Origin: Arctopsyche grandis
Taxonomy: Eukaryota > Arthropoda > Insecta > Trichoptera > Hydropsychidae
Assembly (NCBI RefSeq): GCF_051622035.1
Contig: NC_135364.1
Location: 22,161,001 to 22,225,000 of the forward strand
Length of the DNA stretch: 64,000 nucleotides
Direction of reading: 5' to 3'
The stretch's first letter is position 1. Each line of letters opens with the position of its first letter. Below are positions 1 through 11,314 of the stretch, one piece after another. The translations under genes and the position numbers were made by a program. The notes under the pieces were generated by a model. It was not told the DNA's origin. It did no database searches and was given only the letters and a program-made list of their open reading frames with translations.

Positions 1-2400
1 TTGGCCACTAAACAAATTAAGCACAGTGGCACAATAAACCACATGTGGCAAGACAATTGAATTAAACACTAAAATTTTACTTTTTTTACTTAAAATATTT
101 CTTAATCTACATAATACACCAACTTTTCTAGCCATTTTTTTTATTATATAGTCAGCGTGCATTTTAAAATTTAGTCCTGAATCTATGTATACACCTAAGT
201 ATTTTATATTTTCAACTTTTTCAATTAACTTATCATCAATTCTAATTTCATTCAATATATTTTTATTTTTACCATTCAACCACATCATTTTTGTTTTATT
301 CACATTCAACTTTAATTTATTTTCACACAACCAGTCATTCACATAATTTAATTCTATATTTAAAATCTCAGACATTACATCAACATTCTTTCCAATTATA
401 TATATCAATGTATCATCTGCAAACAAATGTATTTTACACATCTTAATTACCTTAACAATATCGTTTATATATAATATAAATAATAAGGGTCCCAATTTGG
501 ACCCTTGCGGCACTCCATGAGGTGTTACAAATTCAGAGGATAACACCTTATCAATTTTTACTCTTTGCCTTCTATTATTTAAGTATGATTGAAGCCACTT
601 TAATACTATACCATTTATTCCTAACTTATATAATTTTTGTAATAAAATATTCCTATCTACTGTCTCGAACGCTCGCTTAAAATCTAGAAAAACTGCTCCA
701 ACAACCATGCTAGATTCATCCATCGTCTCCATCCAATCAGAAACCACCAATTGGATAGCAGTTTCTGTTGAATGTTTCACTCTAAATCCAGACTGTTCCA
801 CAACCAAACAATCATTTATACTAATGAACTCTTTCAATTGAATCATAACGATTTCCTCCAGCATCTTCTCAACAATTGGTAACATATTGATGGGCCTCAT
901 TTCACTGGCTTTATGTGTGCCCGTAACCTTTGGTACCGGTACAATAGTAGACACCTTCCATGCATCCGGGACGGATCCCACTTCTAACGATTCATTTATT
1001 AATTTCAGTAACTGAGGTCCAACCATGTCCCAAGTGTTGATTAAAATATCTAGAGTCAATCCATCCATACTAGAAACTGATTTCATGCCCTTCAATACAC
1101 CATTTAATCCCTCCATTTCCACTAATTTAAACCTTTCAAACTTATTTAAACCCAAATTAATATCATCATTCACACTATTATGCCTTGTTTGTATTGAATT
1201 AACTATATCATTCACACTATTGATGTAAAACTCATTCAATCTTTCAACCATATCCTCTTTATCATTATATACTACTCCCTCGACTTCTAATTCATTCAAA
1301 GAAACATTTTTTCCCCCGGAAATCAAAGTTTTAATTATTCGCCACATTTTTGTGGGATCTTTTTTTGCACCATCAATATTTCTTTCATGCCAATCCCTCT
1401 TCGCATTACGTAAAACATTCACACATTTATTCCTCTTTCTTTTATACTCTAACCAAGCCTTTTCTAATTGGATTCCATCCATAGCCTTAATAATTTTATA
1501 TCTTTTATAACTAACATTCTTATCAACTAAGCTTTCCTTTACTTCCTTGGTAAACCAAGGTTTCAGCTTATGCTTATGCATGATTCTTGTGGTTTTTACG
1601 CATTTACTTTTAGAATATGTTATATTACGATACATTATCTCCCACATTTCATTCACACTATCACCATCCTTTCCCCATACACACTCCTTTAACAATTCAT
1701 TCATCAATTGATAATCAATGTTTTCTCTTTCAGTCACCTGCATATTTTTAAGTCCTCCGTTACTAAACCGCTGTCCCAAAAACATGTTGACAATAGAATG
1801 GTCTCCTATTCTCGGTACATCTTTCACCTCACACCGCAGATCCATTATATTTGTTATAACCAAATCAATGAGAGAGCTTGATAAATTATTCACTCTCGTT
1901 GCTTCCGTCACTTTTTGTTTAAAACCCAATTCATTTACCCAATTTCTCAACTTTTTTACATAAAATTCTTCTGTCTGTAACCAATTAAAATTCCAGTCCC
2001 CAAACATAATTATATTTTTACTCACATCTATACTTCTTTCACTCAATTCTTCTAAAAATTTAAGAAATCTTCCACTTCTACCATTCGGAGAGCGGTAAAT
2101 TACTAGCAAAAACACAGTAACTCCATTCACAAGCAGATCCACACCAATTGTCCAAAACTCACCATCAACCTTATTAACTATTACATTACCGTAACTTAAA
2201 TCATCCCTTAAATACAATAGTACCCCACCCGTATGTCTAGAATTAGAGTCACATCTCAAAACACAATATCCATCTATATTCAGCTCAAAATCTTCAAAAT
2301 CACTAGTTACATGCGTTTCACTTAAACCTATAAATAATGGTTTTTGACTTACAGTTAAACTCCAAACCTCATCCTTGTGAGCAAAAAAAACTTTGTACAT
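1..2400 (-). mobile_element. Non-LTR retrotransposon (LINE) ORF2: endonuclease plus reverse transcriptase, runs off the left edge
   Basis: On the minus strand one frame stays open from an ATG at 2400 to position 1, 800 codons without a stop. The N-terminal part is an APE-type endonuclease: LSETHV at about residue 25, YRSPNG, GDWNFNW, SLIDLV and DHSIV. The rest is a reverse transcriptase, with FLDFKRAFE, HGVPQGSKLGPLL and the catalytic FADDT at about residues 560-670. The motif style suits the CR1/Jockey group, but the exact clade is my inference. A TAA directly precedes the ATG. The usual first endonuclease block (an N-R-S-L type motif) is missing, so the copy may be cut at its 5' end near 2400-2500. 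No frameshift is seen, so this is a recent insertion; its 3' end lies outside the window. Confidence 0.93.
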
Positions 2401-2499
2401 TTATACCGATACCTTTTGGTGGTTGCTATATATTATTATACTTAATTCTATTTCTCATTAATTCTATATTTCTTTTATATACACTGCACTTAGTGTCCA

Positions 2500-3550
2500 A
2501 CGGTCCGTGATTTGTGAATTGCTCATGGGGCGTGGAGGGGCGAAGCCCTAGAAGGCAAAGGCTCAGGGGGGTGCCGAGGGCGCAGCCCCGTGAAGCCCCG
2601 AAGGGGGCGCGGGGGGCCCAGCCTCATGGGGCGCAGCCCCATGGGGCTCAAAAGGGGGCGCCACAAGGGGCGCAGCCCCGTGGGGCCCCGAAGGGGGCCC
2701 GGGGGGCCCAGCCTCATGGGGCGCAGCCCCATGAGGCTCAAAAGGGGGCGCCACAAGGGGCGCAGCCCCGTGGGGCCCCGAAGGGGGCTCGGGGGGCCCA
2801 GTCTCATGGGGCGCAGCCCCATGGGGCTCAAAAGGGGGCGCCACAAGGGGCGCAGCCCCGTGGGGCCCCGAAGGGGGCCCGGGGGGCCCAGCCTCATGGG
2901 GCGCAGCCCCATGGGGCTCAAAAGGGGGCGCCACAAGGGGCGCAGCCCCGTGGGGCCCCGAAGGGGGCCCGGGGGGCCCAGCCTCATGGGGCGCAAGCCC
3001 TAATAGGCATTAACTAAGGGGGGCGAAGCCCTAGACGGCAATTAATCATGGGGGCGCGGAGGGGCGAAGCCCTAAAAGGCAACTGATCATGGGGGCGAAG
3101 CCTTAGACGGCATTTAATCATGGGGGCGCGGAGGGGCGAAGCCCTAAAAGGCATTAACTAAGGGGGGCGAAGCCCTAAACGGCAATTAATCTTGGGGGCG
3201 CGGGGGGCGAAGCCCTAAAAGGCATTAACTAAGGGGGGCGAAGCCCTAGACGGCATTTAATCATGGGGGTGCGGAGGGGCGAAGCCCTAAAAGGCATTAA
3301 CTAAGGGGGGCGAAGCCCTAAACGGCAATTAATCTTTGGGGCGCGGGGGGCGAAGCCCTAAAAGGCATTAACTTAGGGGGGCGAAGCCCTAGACGGCTTT
3401 TAATCATGGGGGCGCGGAGGGGCGAAGCCCTAAAAGGCAACTGATCATGGGGGCGAAGCCCTAAACGGCAATTGCTCATGGGGCGTGGAGGGGCGAAGCC
3501 CTAGAAGGCAAAGGCTCAGGGGGGCGCCGAGGGCGAAGCCCTAGAAGGCA
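2500..3550. repeat. GC-rich minisatellite of GGGCGAAGCCC and CAGCCCCATGGGGC units
   Basis: There are two arrays. From about 2590 to 3000 a 120-bp unit repeats about 3.5 times; it is built from GGGGCGCAGCCCC, an ATGGGGCTC block and GGGGCCCCGAAGG. From 3010 to 3550 shorter units repeat, each a GGGGCGAAGCCCTA block followed by a 15-25 bp spacer such as AAAGGCATTAAC. The block occurs about 15 times and is a self-complementary hairpin (GGGC, GAA loop, GCCC). Long open frames on both strands here are products of the repeat and not genes. The GC content contrasts sharply with the AT-rich surroundings. Confidence 0.9.
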
Positions 3551-3740
3551 AAAAAAAAATTTTGATTTTTTTTTTTGATTTTTTAAAAATTTTTTTTTGA
3601 TTTTTTTTTGATTTTTTTTTTATTTTTTTTTTTGATTTTTTTTTATTTTATTTTTATTTTTTTTTTTGATTTTTTTTTTATTTTTTTTTTATTTTTTTTT
3701 TTAAATTTTTAAATTTTTTTTAAATTTTTTTTTTTTTTTA
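3551..3740. repeat. T-rich low-complexity tract
   Basis: Almost pure T with interspersed GA and A, in TTTTTTTTGATT-like units, follows directly on the GC-rich array. It may be the reversed poly-A side of a retroelement, but nothing here proves that. Confidence 0.8.
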
Positions 3741-3815
3741 ATTAAATTAGCTTAGTCATGTTTAAGCGGTTTATATTATAAACACTGAGCGAAGCCGGGT
3801 AATACAGCTAGTGTT
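3741..3815 (+). repeat. Terminal motif of an interspersed element (GAGCGAAGCCGGG ... CAGCTAGT)
   Basis: AACACTGAGCGAAGCCGGGT followed by AATACAGCTAGT resembles the terminus of a widespread arthropod element. A diverged version (CTGAGCGGAGCCGGGTAGC) lies on the minus strand at 12190-12230. It shares the GCGAAGC core with the minisatellite to its left, so array and terminus may belong to one element. The class (RTE-like LINE or Helitron) is not resolved, because I see no stable hairpin just upstream of CTAG. Confidence 0.4.
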
Positions 3816-3823
3816 AATATATA

Positions 3824-4101
3824 ATCATTAGACACCGGATAGACACCGTGATTTTTCCAGAAATCAGGGCGGTTTAGCTATATTTACAAATACACAGCAC
3901 TCTCTGGGTCCGTTTTTTTCAAGACGGCACCTTTGGTTATCCGGCCTTTAGTAATCATTAGACACCGGATAGTCACAGTGCTATCCATTGTTCCATTGTT
4001 GTAAATCCTTTGTAAAAAAGGTTCGGCAAACCTTTAACAATGCATTTACAACCTTTGAACAATACGCGGCACCTTCTGGGTCCGATGACTAGTAATCATA
4101 G
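3824..4101 (+). repeat. MITE-like repeat copies, interrupted by an LTR element
   Basis: ATCATTAGACACCGGATAG occurs at about 3824 and 3953. It is followed by a block (ATCCATTGTTCCATTGTTG through GCGGCACCTTCTGGGTCCG) that recurs at 15470-15585 and, inverted, at 15345-15435. The LTR element at 4105-7484 begins right at the end of this copy. Confidence 0.65.
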
Positions 4102-4104
4102 TAT

Positions 4105-4486
4105 TGTTACGTACGCCGTGGATTGAGCGAATTGTACTTAGACCAACGGATATCTGTTATCGGTTAACTAAATGCATGCACTTACTTCCAAAGATTATAT
4201 CTGGACTCTAAGTGCATTTAGGCTAAACAATGACCGTTATTAGTTAGTTCTCAGAATCGATACGGGAAGACCCAATGTCTTGGAAATACATATCCGAATA
4301 CGTGACTATACAACAGGTAAACAGATTAGGCGTCCTGAGAGATCTACCCTTTATAAGGCGGTACGTAGGCGATATAATTCATTCTGGATTGAACACTAGC
4401 AATCCGTGTAACTCCTTAATCATCAATAAATGCTGTGAAACGACTGTTGGCTTTTACTTGGATCCTCCACCCACCCTTACGCAACA
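4105..4486 (+). repeat. 5' LTR
   Basis: Starts TGTTACGTACGCC and ends TTACGCAACA. The end AATAAATGC at about 4422-4430 looks like a polyadenylation signal. Confidence 0.9.
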
Positions 4487-7102
4487 CTGGTGTCAGAAGT
4501 GGGATCCAAGATGGGCCGTGGAACAAAGTCACCAGCGAAGGAAGAGAAGCTACAGCGAAGCCATCCTCGGGAGCTGTAGAAGAGAGTTCGAGCCATGGAG
4601 ACACGAAATAAAAAAATGCAGTTTTCACTGCAACACACAGAATCGGTCATCACATATTCGGTTGTCGAATTGCAGTTATCACTGCAACTCGACTTTGACA
4701 TTATTGGCGGTGGCTGCCAAGAATCCATTGGGATGACGGAAGGGGGATACGAAGCATTCGTACAGGCGCTGCCGGGAGAGGACAACTAGAGACACTGTCG
4801 ACGATGGGCAGGATCCGGCAGAGGCAGAGTGATCCAAAGGTCGACCGGGACGAGTGCAGTTCACCGGTCCACTTACGCCGCAAGTACCAAGAATTAGCGG
4901 CTGTTGGAGACGACGATCCACGGGAAAGCATCGTCGTCAGAAGAGGAGCGGAGATCAGGAATGCGGAGGAGCAAGAATTCATCGGGATGACGGAAGGAGG
5001 TTACGAAACGGGAGGTTTCGTACAAGTGCTGCCGGGAGAGGACAACTTGAGGCGTTGTCAAGGGCAACATCGGAGAGCAGCATCCGGAAATTGCAGAGTC
5101 ATCCAAAGGGCGACCGGGACGAGTGCAGTTCACCGGTCCACTTACGCCGCAAGTACCAAAAATTAGCGGCTGTTGGGGACGACGATCCACGGGAAAGCAT
5201 CGTCGTCAGAAGAGGAGCGGAGAGCAGGAATGCGGAGGAGCAAGAATTCATCGGGATGACGGAGGGAGGTTACGAAACGGGAGGTTTCGTACAAGTGCTG
5301 CCGGGAGAGGACAACTTGAGGCGTTGTCAAGGGCAACATCGGAGAGCAGCATCCGGCAATTGCAGAGTCATCCAAAGGGCGACCGGGACGAGGGCAGTTC
5401 GCCAATTCGCCGCAAGTAGCAAGAGTTAGCGGCTGTAGGTGACGTCGATCCACGGGAAAGCATCGTCGTCAGAAGAGGAGCGGAGATCGACTACAACTGA
5501 GAGATGTCGATTACAAGCCACTATTCCCTTCAACTGTTTGTTGACGGCAGATGTCAACAAACTGGAAAAAAAATCTAATTGGAAACTAGTCGAGTCTAAT
5601 TGGAAGAGTCGGAAAGTAAACGGATTGAAATGGAATTCAATCGGAACCATGCAACGGCAGAGAGGCACATTTATCAGATTGGATAAATGTTGGTTGGTCA
5701 GTCGGCGGAGTCAATCAAGTCACTTCTGGGAGGATAGAGGCATCGCTTCAGAGGCAATGGCAACGGAAGCACGTTCTGGGTGGAACGTTGGTCTGCAGCA
5801 AGATGCTGGGCCACATGATAGGAAGACGGGGGGGCTACCGCAACAAATTTGGACGTTGGGGAAACGAGCGACTTGGATCAACCACGTGAGGACATTTGAA
5901 ACCGAAGAAACGCCAGATCGCGACTTCAACGAGAGAGAGCGGAACAATTGATATACGTCAACATCGAAAAAAATCTAGTTGGAAACTAGTGGAAACACGA
6001 GTACCTGAAAAAATACATGGACAGTTGCAGCAGTGTTTAGATCATCTCGCAGATGTAACGGGAAAATACATCAGAAAGAAATGGATTTCAGTTGGGTCAA
6101 TGGAACGGAAAAGAAGCACATTCAACAGAGTGGCAGACTGTTGGGTGCACATTTACCAAGGTCAATGGAACGGAAAAGAAACACAACCAGCAGAGTGGCA
6201 GACTGAGGTGTGCACATTTTCCAGGGTCAAGGGAACGGAAAAGAAGCACCACCAACAGAGTGGCAGACTGAGGGGTGCACATTTTCCAGGGTCAACCGTC
6301 ACTTTTGTGAGGATGGTGGCGATTCTTGTGGGACATGGCTTTGGAGCACGTTCTGGGTTGAACGTTGGTCTGCAGCAGGATGCTGGGCCACATGACAGGA
6401 ATACGGGGCTGCCATAGAAAATTTGGACTTTGGTGATACGAGCAACATGGACCAAACACGTGAGAAATTTTGGACCGAAGAGCTAACAAATAATGATTTC
6501 CAAATGTAAAACATCGGATGACTAATTTTAGGGGATTAGAAAGTTTACTGTAATTGTTTCCATTGTAAAGGTGACGTAAATTGAAATGTAACGAAAGTTT
6601 AATGCAATTGTTTCCATTGTAAAGGTGGCGTAAAGTGAAGTGTAATGAAAGTTTTATGTAATTGTTTCCATTGTAAAGGTGACGTAAATTGAAATGTAAC
6701 GAAAGTTTAATGTAATTGTTTTCAATGTCAAGGTGACGTAAATTGAAGTGTAACGAAAGTTTAATGTAATTGTTTACATTGTAAAGGTGTCGTAAATTGA
6801 AGTTTAACGAAAGTTTAATGTAATTGTTTACATTGTAAAGGTGTCGTAAATTGAAGTTTAACGAAGGTTTAATGTAATTGTTTCAATTGTAAAGGTGACG
6901 TTAATCTAACTGTAACAGAATTAGAATTGTAAAGGTAACGGTAGTAGAATTTAAATGTCATTGTTTCCATTGTAGCTGTAAAGATAACGGCTGTAATTGT
7001 AAATGTAACTGTGACGGATATCGGAGATAAATGTAACCACTGTAGATTTATCAGTTATGATTTGTTGGTCAATCGGGACGATTTGACCTAAGAGGGAGGC
7101 AA

Positions 7103-7484
7103 TGTTACGTACGCCGTGGATTGAGCGAATTGTACTTAGACCAACGGATATCTGTTATCGGTTAACTAAATGCATGCACTTACTTCCAAAGATTATATCT
7201 GGACTCTAAGTGCATTTAGGCTAAACAATGACCGTTATTAGTTAGTTCTCAGAATCGATACGGGAAGACCCAATGTCTTGGAAATACATATCCGAATACG
7301 TGACTATACAACAGGTAAACAGATTAGGCGTCCTGAGAGATCTACCCTTTATAAGGCGGTACGTAGGCGATATAATTCATTCTGGATTGAACACTAGCAA
7401 TCCGTGTAACTCCTTAATCATCAATAAATGCTGTGAAACGACTGTTGGCTTTTACTTGGATCCTCCACCAACCCTTACGCAACA
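7103..7484 (+). repeat. 3' LTR
   Basis: Direct copy of 4105-4486 with essentially one substitution, followed by the GTAT target duplication. Confidence 0.9.
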
Positions 7485-7488
7485 GTAT

Positions 7489-9238
7489 TATAATGTTAAT
7501 ATGTACAGCGTAATAGGAAAGTATAAACAGTTTAAACATGGTGAAGCTAATAGTAAATTTATTTAAATCGAAAAAAAAAAATAATATTCAACCAATCGAA
7601 TCGTCATAGAAACTGGCTTATTTTCGATTCCCAGCCAACAATCATTTATATGATATATATCATCATCATCATCATGATCTGGATGAATACCTCTCCAATA
7701 TACTTCTATTTGTCTCTATTTCGAGCAACTCTCATCCTACTTTTTTTCTGATTTCATCCACCTATCTCTGTTATGGCCTTCTTTGCACTTTTTACCCTAT
7801 CTATGGTACTATTCAAGCACTTCTTTCGTCCGTTCTTTTAGCTACGAGATCCATCCATTGTCATTTCAACTAACCCTTTCATATTTCCACCCCCGTATTC
7901 CTCTTCCTACTTTTTCATAATTCGCCAAACATATACAGCGTTCTATACTTTTTTTAATGTAAAAATATGTTTGCATAAATAAATATGCAAAACATTGTTT
8001 ATTGAACTTTTTCTCTTATTATGTCTTAAGCTGCAATATTAAAATTACAGAAAGAATATAAATACTAATAACAATAAATATGCGTATGACAAGTAATGAT
8101 CAATGGATTAGTAAATATTGTAATAAATTAACACTTACTGTGAATATATAGTATATATATCTTCCTATTATGCGCCAAATCTGTTCCGCATGAAAATGGG
8201 AAAAGAAAAGTAGTGGAAATGCGAGAAAATATGATACAGAATTTAGCGCCCACATGCGTTATCAATTTTATTTTCTCATATTTCTTATACCTTTTTACTG
8301 AACTGATCCAGCGCGTTGTAGGAAGGTTGATTGTACTCAGTGAACAGTAAAACAATAAAATTCAACAAATTTATTCCGGGTATAGGGTAGAAAATATGTA
8401 TTCGATTTGCCATACATAAATGCGAACGGAACAATGTATCAATTGTTATTTTTTGCTAAAATGTACGCTACATTATTTATTCAGTATGAGGTTCAACTGC
8501 ACATTGTACCTGTGAAGTCGAATATAGTGTTGCAATATGTATACATATATTAAATTAAAACATTAAACAGTGTAAACTTTGACTTTTGTTCCATGGCATG
8601 CTGTTTTATTGCAATCATGAATGTAATACAAAACCAAATAAATTACCTAATGTAAGTAACATATGATTTAACACGTCTTGTTTACAGTTGTACCATATTC
8701 ATTGACACGACCATCACAATGTCGCGACGAGGACTATTCCTCTCATATTTTTATGTTCTTTGCAACAAATACGTTTCAACTGTATTTAAATTTACAATTA
8801 TACAAATGCTAATACTATTTTGATACTGACTTTTAGCTTTTTAAGCTATAATAAAACTACTTTCATACCAACACTTCTAATGAACTAAATAATTGTTTGA
8901 TGCGATTGGAATGAATTCCTTCTAATCTAGTTTCCATTTAAAGACAAATGTAAATTAAAAAATTTAATTTAATATCACAAAATGTGTATATTATATCACT
9001 AATAAAACCTTCAATGGAGACACAACTATCCCCAAACAAATATACTCATTAAAACACGACTTTAGTGGCTAACCGACCGCGTCTGCAGTCTCTGCAATGC
9101 GGACAGGGGGAGGGATACTTAGAGGGTACCTTTTTCACTATTTTTTTTTAACTTATTCTGTAATTTCTTTGTGTTAATTTTTTTAAAACCTCTCTTATTT
9201 TTCAACCTATTTGTATTTCGTTGAATTTTATGTACACA
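7489..9238. other. Intergenic, no gene seen
   Basis: AT-rich sequence with only short unsupported open frames; a CATCATCATCAT run lies near 7660. I recognise no coding, RNA or repeat family here. Confidence 0.6.
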
Positions 9239-9570
9239 CTAGTGTTGGGCCCGTTGATTTCAACGGGTGGTTTCGAAAAGGAATTGAAACTCGAATAAAA
9301 ATCAAGTTAAATATATTGAATCGACTGGTTTCGGAAAGAAATTGATGCACGAATGACAAATTACGAAGTGATTACGAATTACGTTTTGTGCATCGCCGAC
9401 CCCCCGACGCCTTTGCCCCCAGCGCCCCCGATGCCTCCGTCGCTCCGGGGCCTTCGGCCCCAGCGCCGCCGACGCCTCCGGCGCCCCCAGCAACCCCGAT
9501 GCCTACTGTTACTGCTAACCATATTAACCTCAACATATTTCTGCTCTTGCCTAAATTGGACTGATTAATT
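9239..9570 (-). mobile_element. Helitron-type 3' end with GC-rich internal tract
   Basis: Read on the minus strand, an 8-bp hairpin (CCCGTTGA, loop, TCAACGGG at 9250-9267) is followed by CCCAACA and then CTAG (9242-9239) with a T next to it. Hairpin, short spacer and CTAG/T is the Helitron 3' signature. The element would extend rightwards from here. A CCG-rich minisatellite-like tract (9400-9505) lies inside. No Rep/helicase is visible, so it would be non-autonomous, and I could not place its 5' end. Confidence 0.5.
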
Positions 9571-10203
9571 TACACATTTTTATATAACATCAAACGCATT
9601 TACTTTTAAATCACCGCTACAACATCCAAACGTGTCTTTAAATTAAGCTGACATAATATTTGTTTTAGTTTCATAACTTACTAAATTTTTGTTTTTTTTT
9701 ATTATTGCACCTAACCTTCAGGTATGCATACATGCATAGACAGCTAAAGCTTTGTCTGGCTCAAATATTATATATATAAGCTATACATTTTTTTGCCATT
9801 GCAATATTTCGAATACACAAGGCCGCTTGAAAAGTCCCCGCTCAATATTTCAACAATCGTATCGTTTTTCGACACGAGATGCCAAACCAAGTGTAAGGTG
9901 CAGGATCGAGGCGTCGCATTACCAGTGCGATCGAGGGCACAATCGGCGATCCGTTACAATATATTGAGAAGGTGTAAAATTTAGAATGCGATTGTGCGCC
10001 CATAGTGGGTCATGTCGTTCGTTATCTTCGACACAGACATACACAGAGTCTGAGCAGCGTTTTTGCAATATCGATGCACCAAGGTGACCGGAATAGAGTC
10101 GTCAATTGGTTGGTGGATGACGCGTCATGCACACACACACGCACGAGTAGAGTGACGTACGTGTGATGTTGCTTCGTCGTGTTGGAAGGACCGCGGTGCG
10201 GCT

Positions 10204-10213
10204 CCTCCACGTG
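10204..10213 (+). promoter_or_regulatory. CCTCCACGTG, juvenile-hormone-response-like E-box
   Basis: Matches the CACGTG core, preceded by CCTC, of the kJHRE type bound by the Met/Taiman(SRC) bHLH-PAS receptor upstream of insect Kr-h1. It lies about 150 bp upstream of the splice donor at 10361. Confidence 0.5.
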
Positions 10214-10239
10214 CCGTGGCTCGCGCGCCCTCTCCAGAA

Positions 10240-10360
10240 GTAAACAGTGTGCCGCAGCCGCCCGCGCCGGCATGTTTTGCTGAGCGCGCGTCCATCGCAA
10301 CCTACGCCAATAGACAGTCAGGACCGCGGAGCGTCTCGTCAGATCCTCAAAACACTTCAG
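10240..10360 (+). other. Kr-h1: Candidate untranslated first exon of Kr-h1 (distal isoform)
   Basis: The right boundary is a strong donor, CTTCAG/GTGAGC, at 10360/10361. The left boundary (transcription start) is not visible and is only approximate. The only ATG inside (10273) opens a four-codon frame, so this exon would not add protein sequence. Spliced to 18310, translation would begin at MNDMV (18327). Confidence 0.35.
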
Positions 10361-10686
10361 GTGAGCCCCAGACCTTCAATGCTACTTTCGGTTCGGTTCC
10401 GCGTTGCGCCCGACCTCAGGGCGCGCTACGTACTTCCGCTATAAATAATCGGGACGACTACCCCTATGTGCGGCCGATTGCGAACTTTCACGGTCGCTCG
10501 TTTCGGCGCGTATTTTGCGCCCAGTCTTGCGAGCGACGAGCTGGTGTGCTGGGTGAGGGTTGGTCGTGCGGAAGGGTTGGTGGAGTGTGTAGATTGAGTG
10601 TGAGGCGAGTGTGAGTGGTGCGTGTGCGATAGTGTGCGGTGGCTCACCGCGGCGCGTGTTGACCAGGTCGCTGATCGCGGCGTCGA

Positions 10687-10696
10687 CACGTGGAGG
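10687..10696 (-). promoter_or_regulatory. Second CCTCCACGTG motif, opposite strand
   Basis: Minus-strand reading gives GCCTCCACGTG, the same decamer as at 10204 in reverse orientation, about 480 bp downstream and on the other side of the predicted first exon. Confidence 0.45.
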
Positions 10697-11314
10697 CGCC
10701 GCACTGCGGTCCGGCCGCGGTGCTGCTCCTCCGGTGACGTCACGCTCTCGCTCTCCGCGTGTGCTTTCCCGCTTCGCGCCGATACGTACTCTCGTTCACA
10801 ACATGCGCAATGCTTCTCAATCTGTTTCCGTGTCTCTCAGGACTTTCGATCGGGTCGATTCGTTCCGGTGGAGAAGGCGTGACGCGCCCCATTTACCCCA
10901 TCGATTGTGAAATAGTTGAATAAACAAAAAAAAAATAAAAAAAAAAAAAAAAACAAAAGAATTACTCTTTTATTTTCTTCGCTAGTACATACAATAGTGA
11001 CATCACAGGTTGCGCCGATTCGACACTTACGGCCAAACGTCGTGTGCATGTGTTTAAATTTGAAATTACATACATGCATATATATTCAATCGTACATTTC
11101 ACAATGGATGTATAGAATTTTACTACTACCGCATTGACGCACTGATGAAATGTACTTCAGCGTTGATGCTAGGAATATTACTTAATGTATATAGTATATA
11201 TATATTCTATACCATAATTTATATATTTATTATTTACACATTTGCCAAAGTGACCCTTTAGAATACTCACTGTGACCATACATATGTATCAGCATAATAT
11301 AAATATTATTTATT

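Larger units (their letters stand above)
4105..7484 (+). mobile_element. Young non-autonomous LTR retrotransposon (Ty3/Gypsy-like)
   Basis: Two direct 382-bp LTRs (4105-4486 and 7103-7484) differ at about one position and are flanked by the 4-bp duplication GTAT (4101-4104, 7485-7488). A primer-binding-site-like sequence, TGGTGTCAGAAGTGGGAT, follows the left LTR, and a purine tract (AAGAGGGAGGCAA) precedes the right one. The ~2.6-kb interior shows no reverse transcriptase, integrase or capsid motif, so the element looks structurally whole but non-autonomous and must have been moved by a relative. The interior contains three tandem arrays: period 269 bp (4840-5440), period ~58 bp (6110-6290) and period ~60 bp (6535-6890). 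Near-identical LTRs mean a recent insertion. The Ty3/Gypsy assignment rests on the primer site and the 4-bp duplication only. Confidence 0.9.
10010..10910 (+). promoter_or_regulatory. Kr-h1: GC-rich island, candidate distal promoter of Kr-h1
   Basis: About 900 bp of CpG-rich sequence stands out from AT-rich flanks. It contains a canonical splice donor (CACTTCAG then GTGAGC at 10361) and two CCTCCACGTG motifs in opposite orientation (10204-10213 and 10687-10696). The next plus-strand gene is Kr-h1, whose main coding exon opens with an acceptor at 18309, so an untranslated first exon here with a ~7.9-kb first intron is plausible. In other insects Kr-h1 has alternative first exons and a CACGTG-containing juvenile hormone response element. 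Linking this island to Kr-h1 is inference. Confidence 0.5.

Noticed and set aside
2514-3017. Long open frames on both strands in the GC-rich array (up to 167 codons of GAPKGARGAQ-type repeats)
   Set aside because: Several overlapping frames are open on both strands because the 120-bp unit is a multiple of three and lacks stops; no family resemblance and no independent coding sign.
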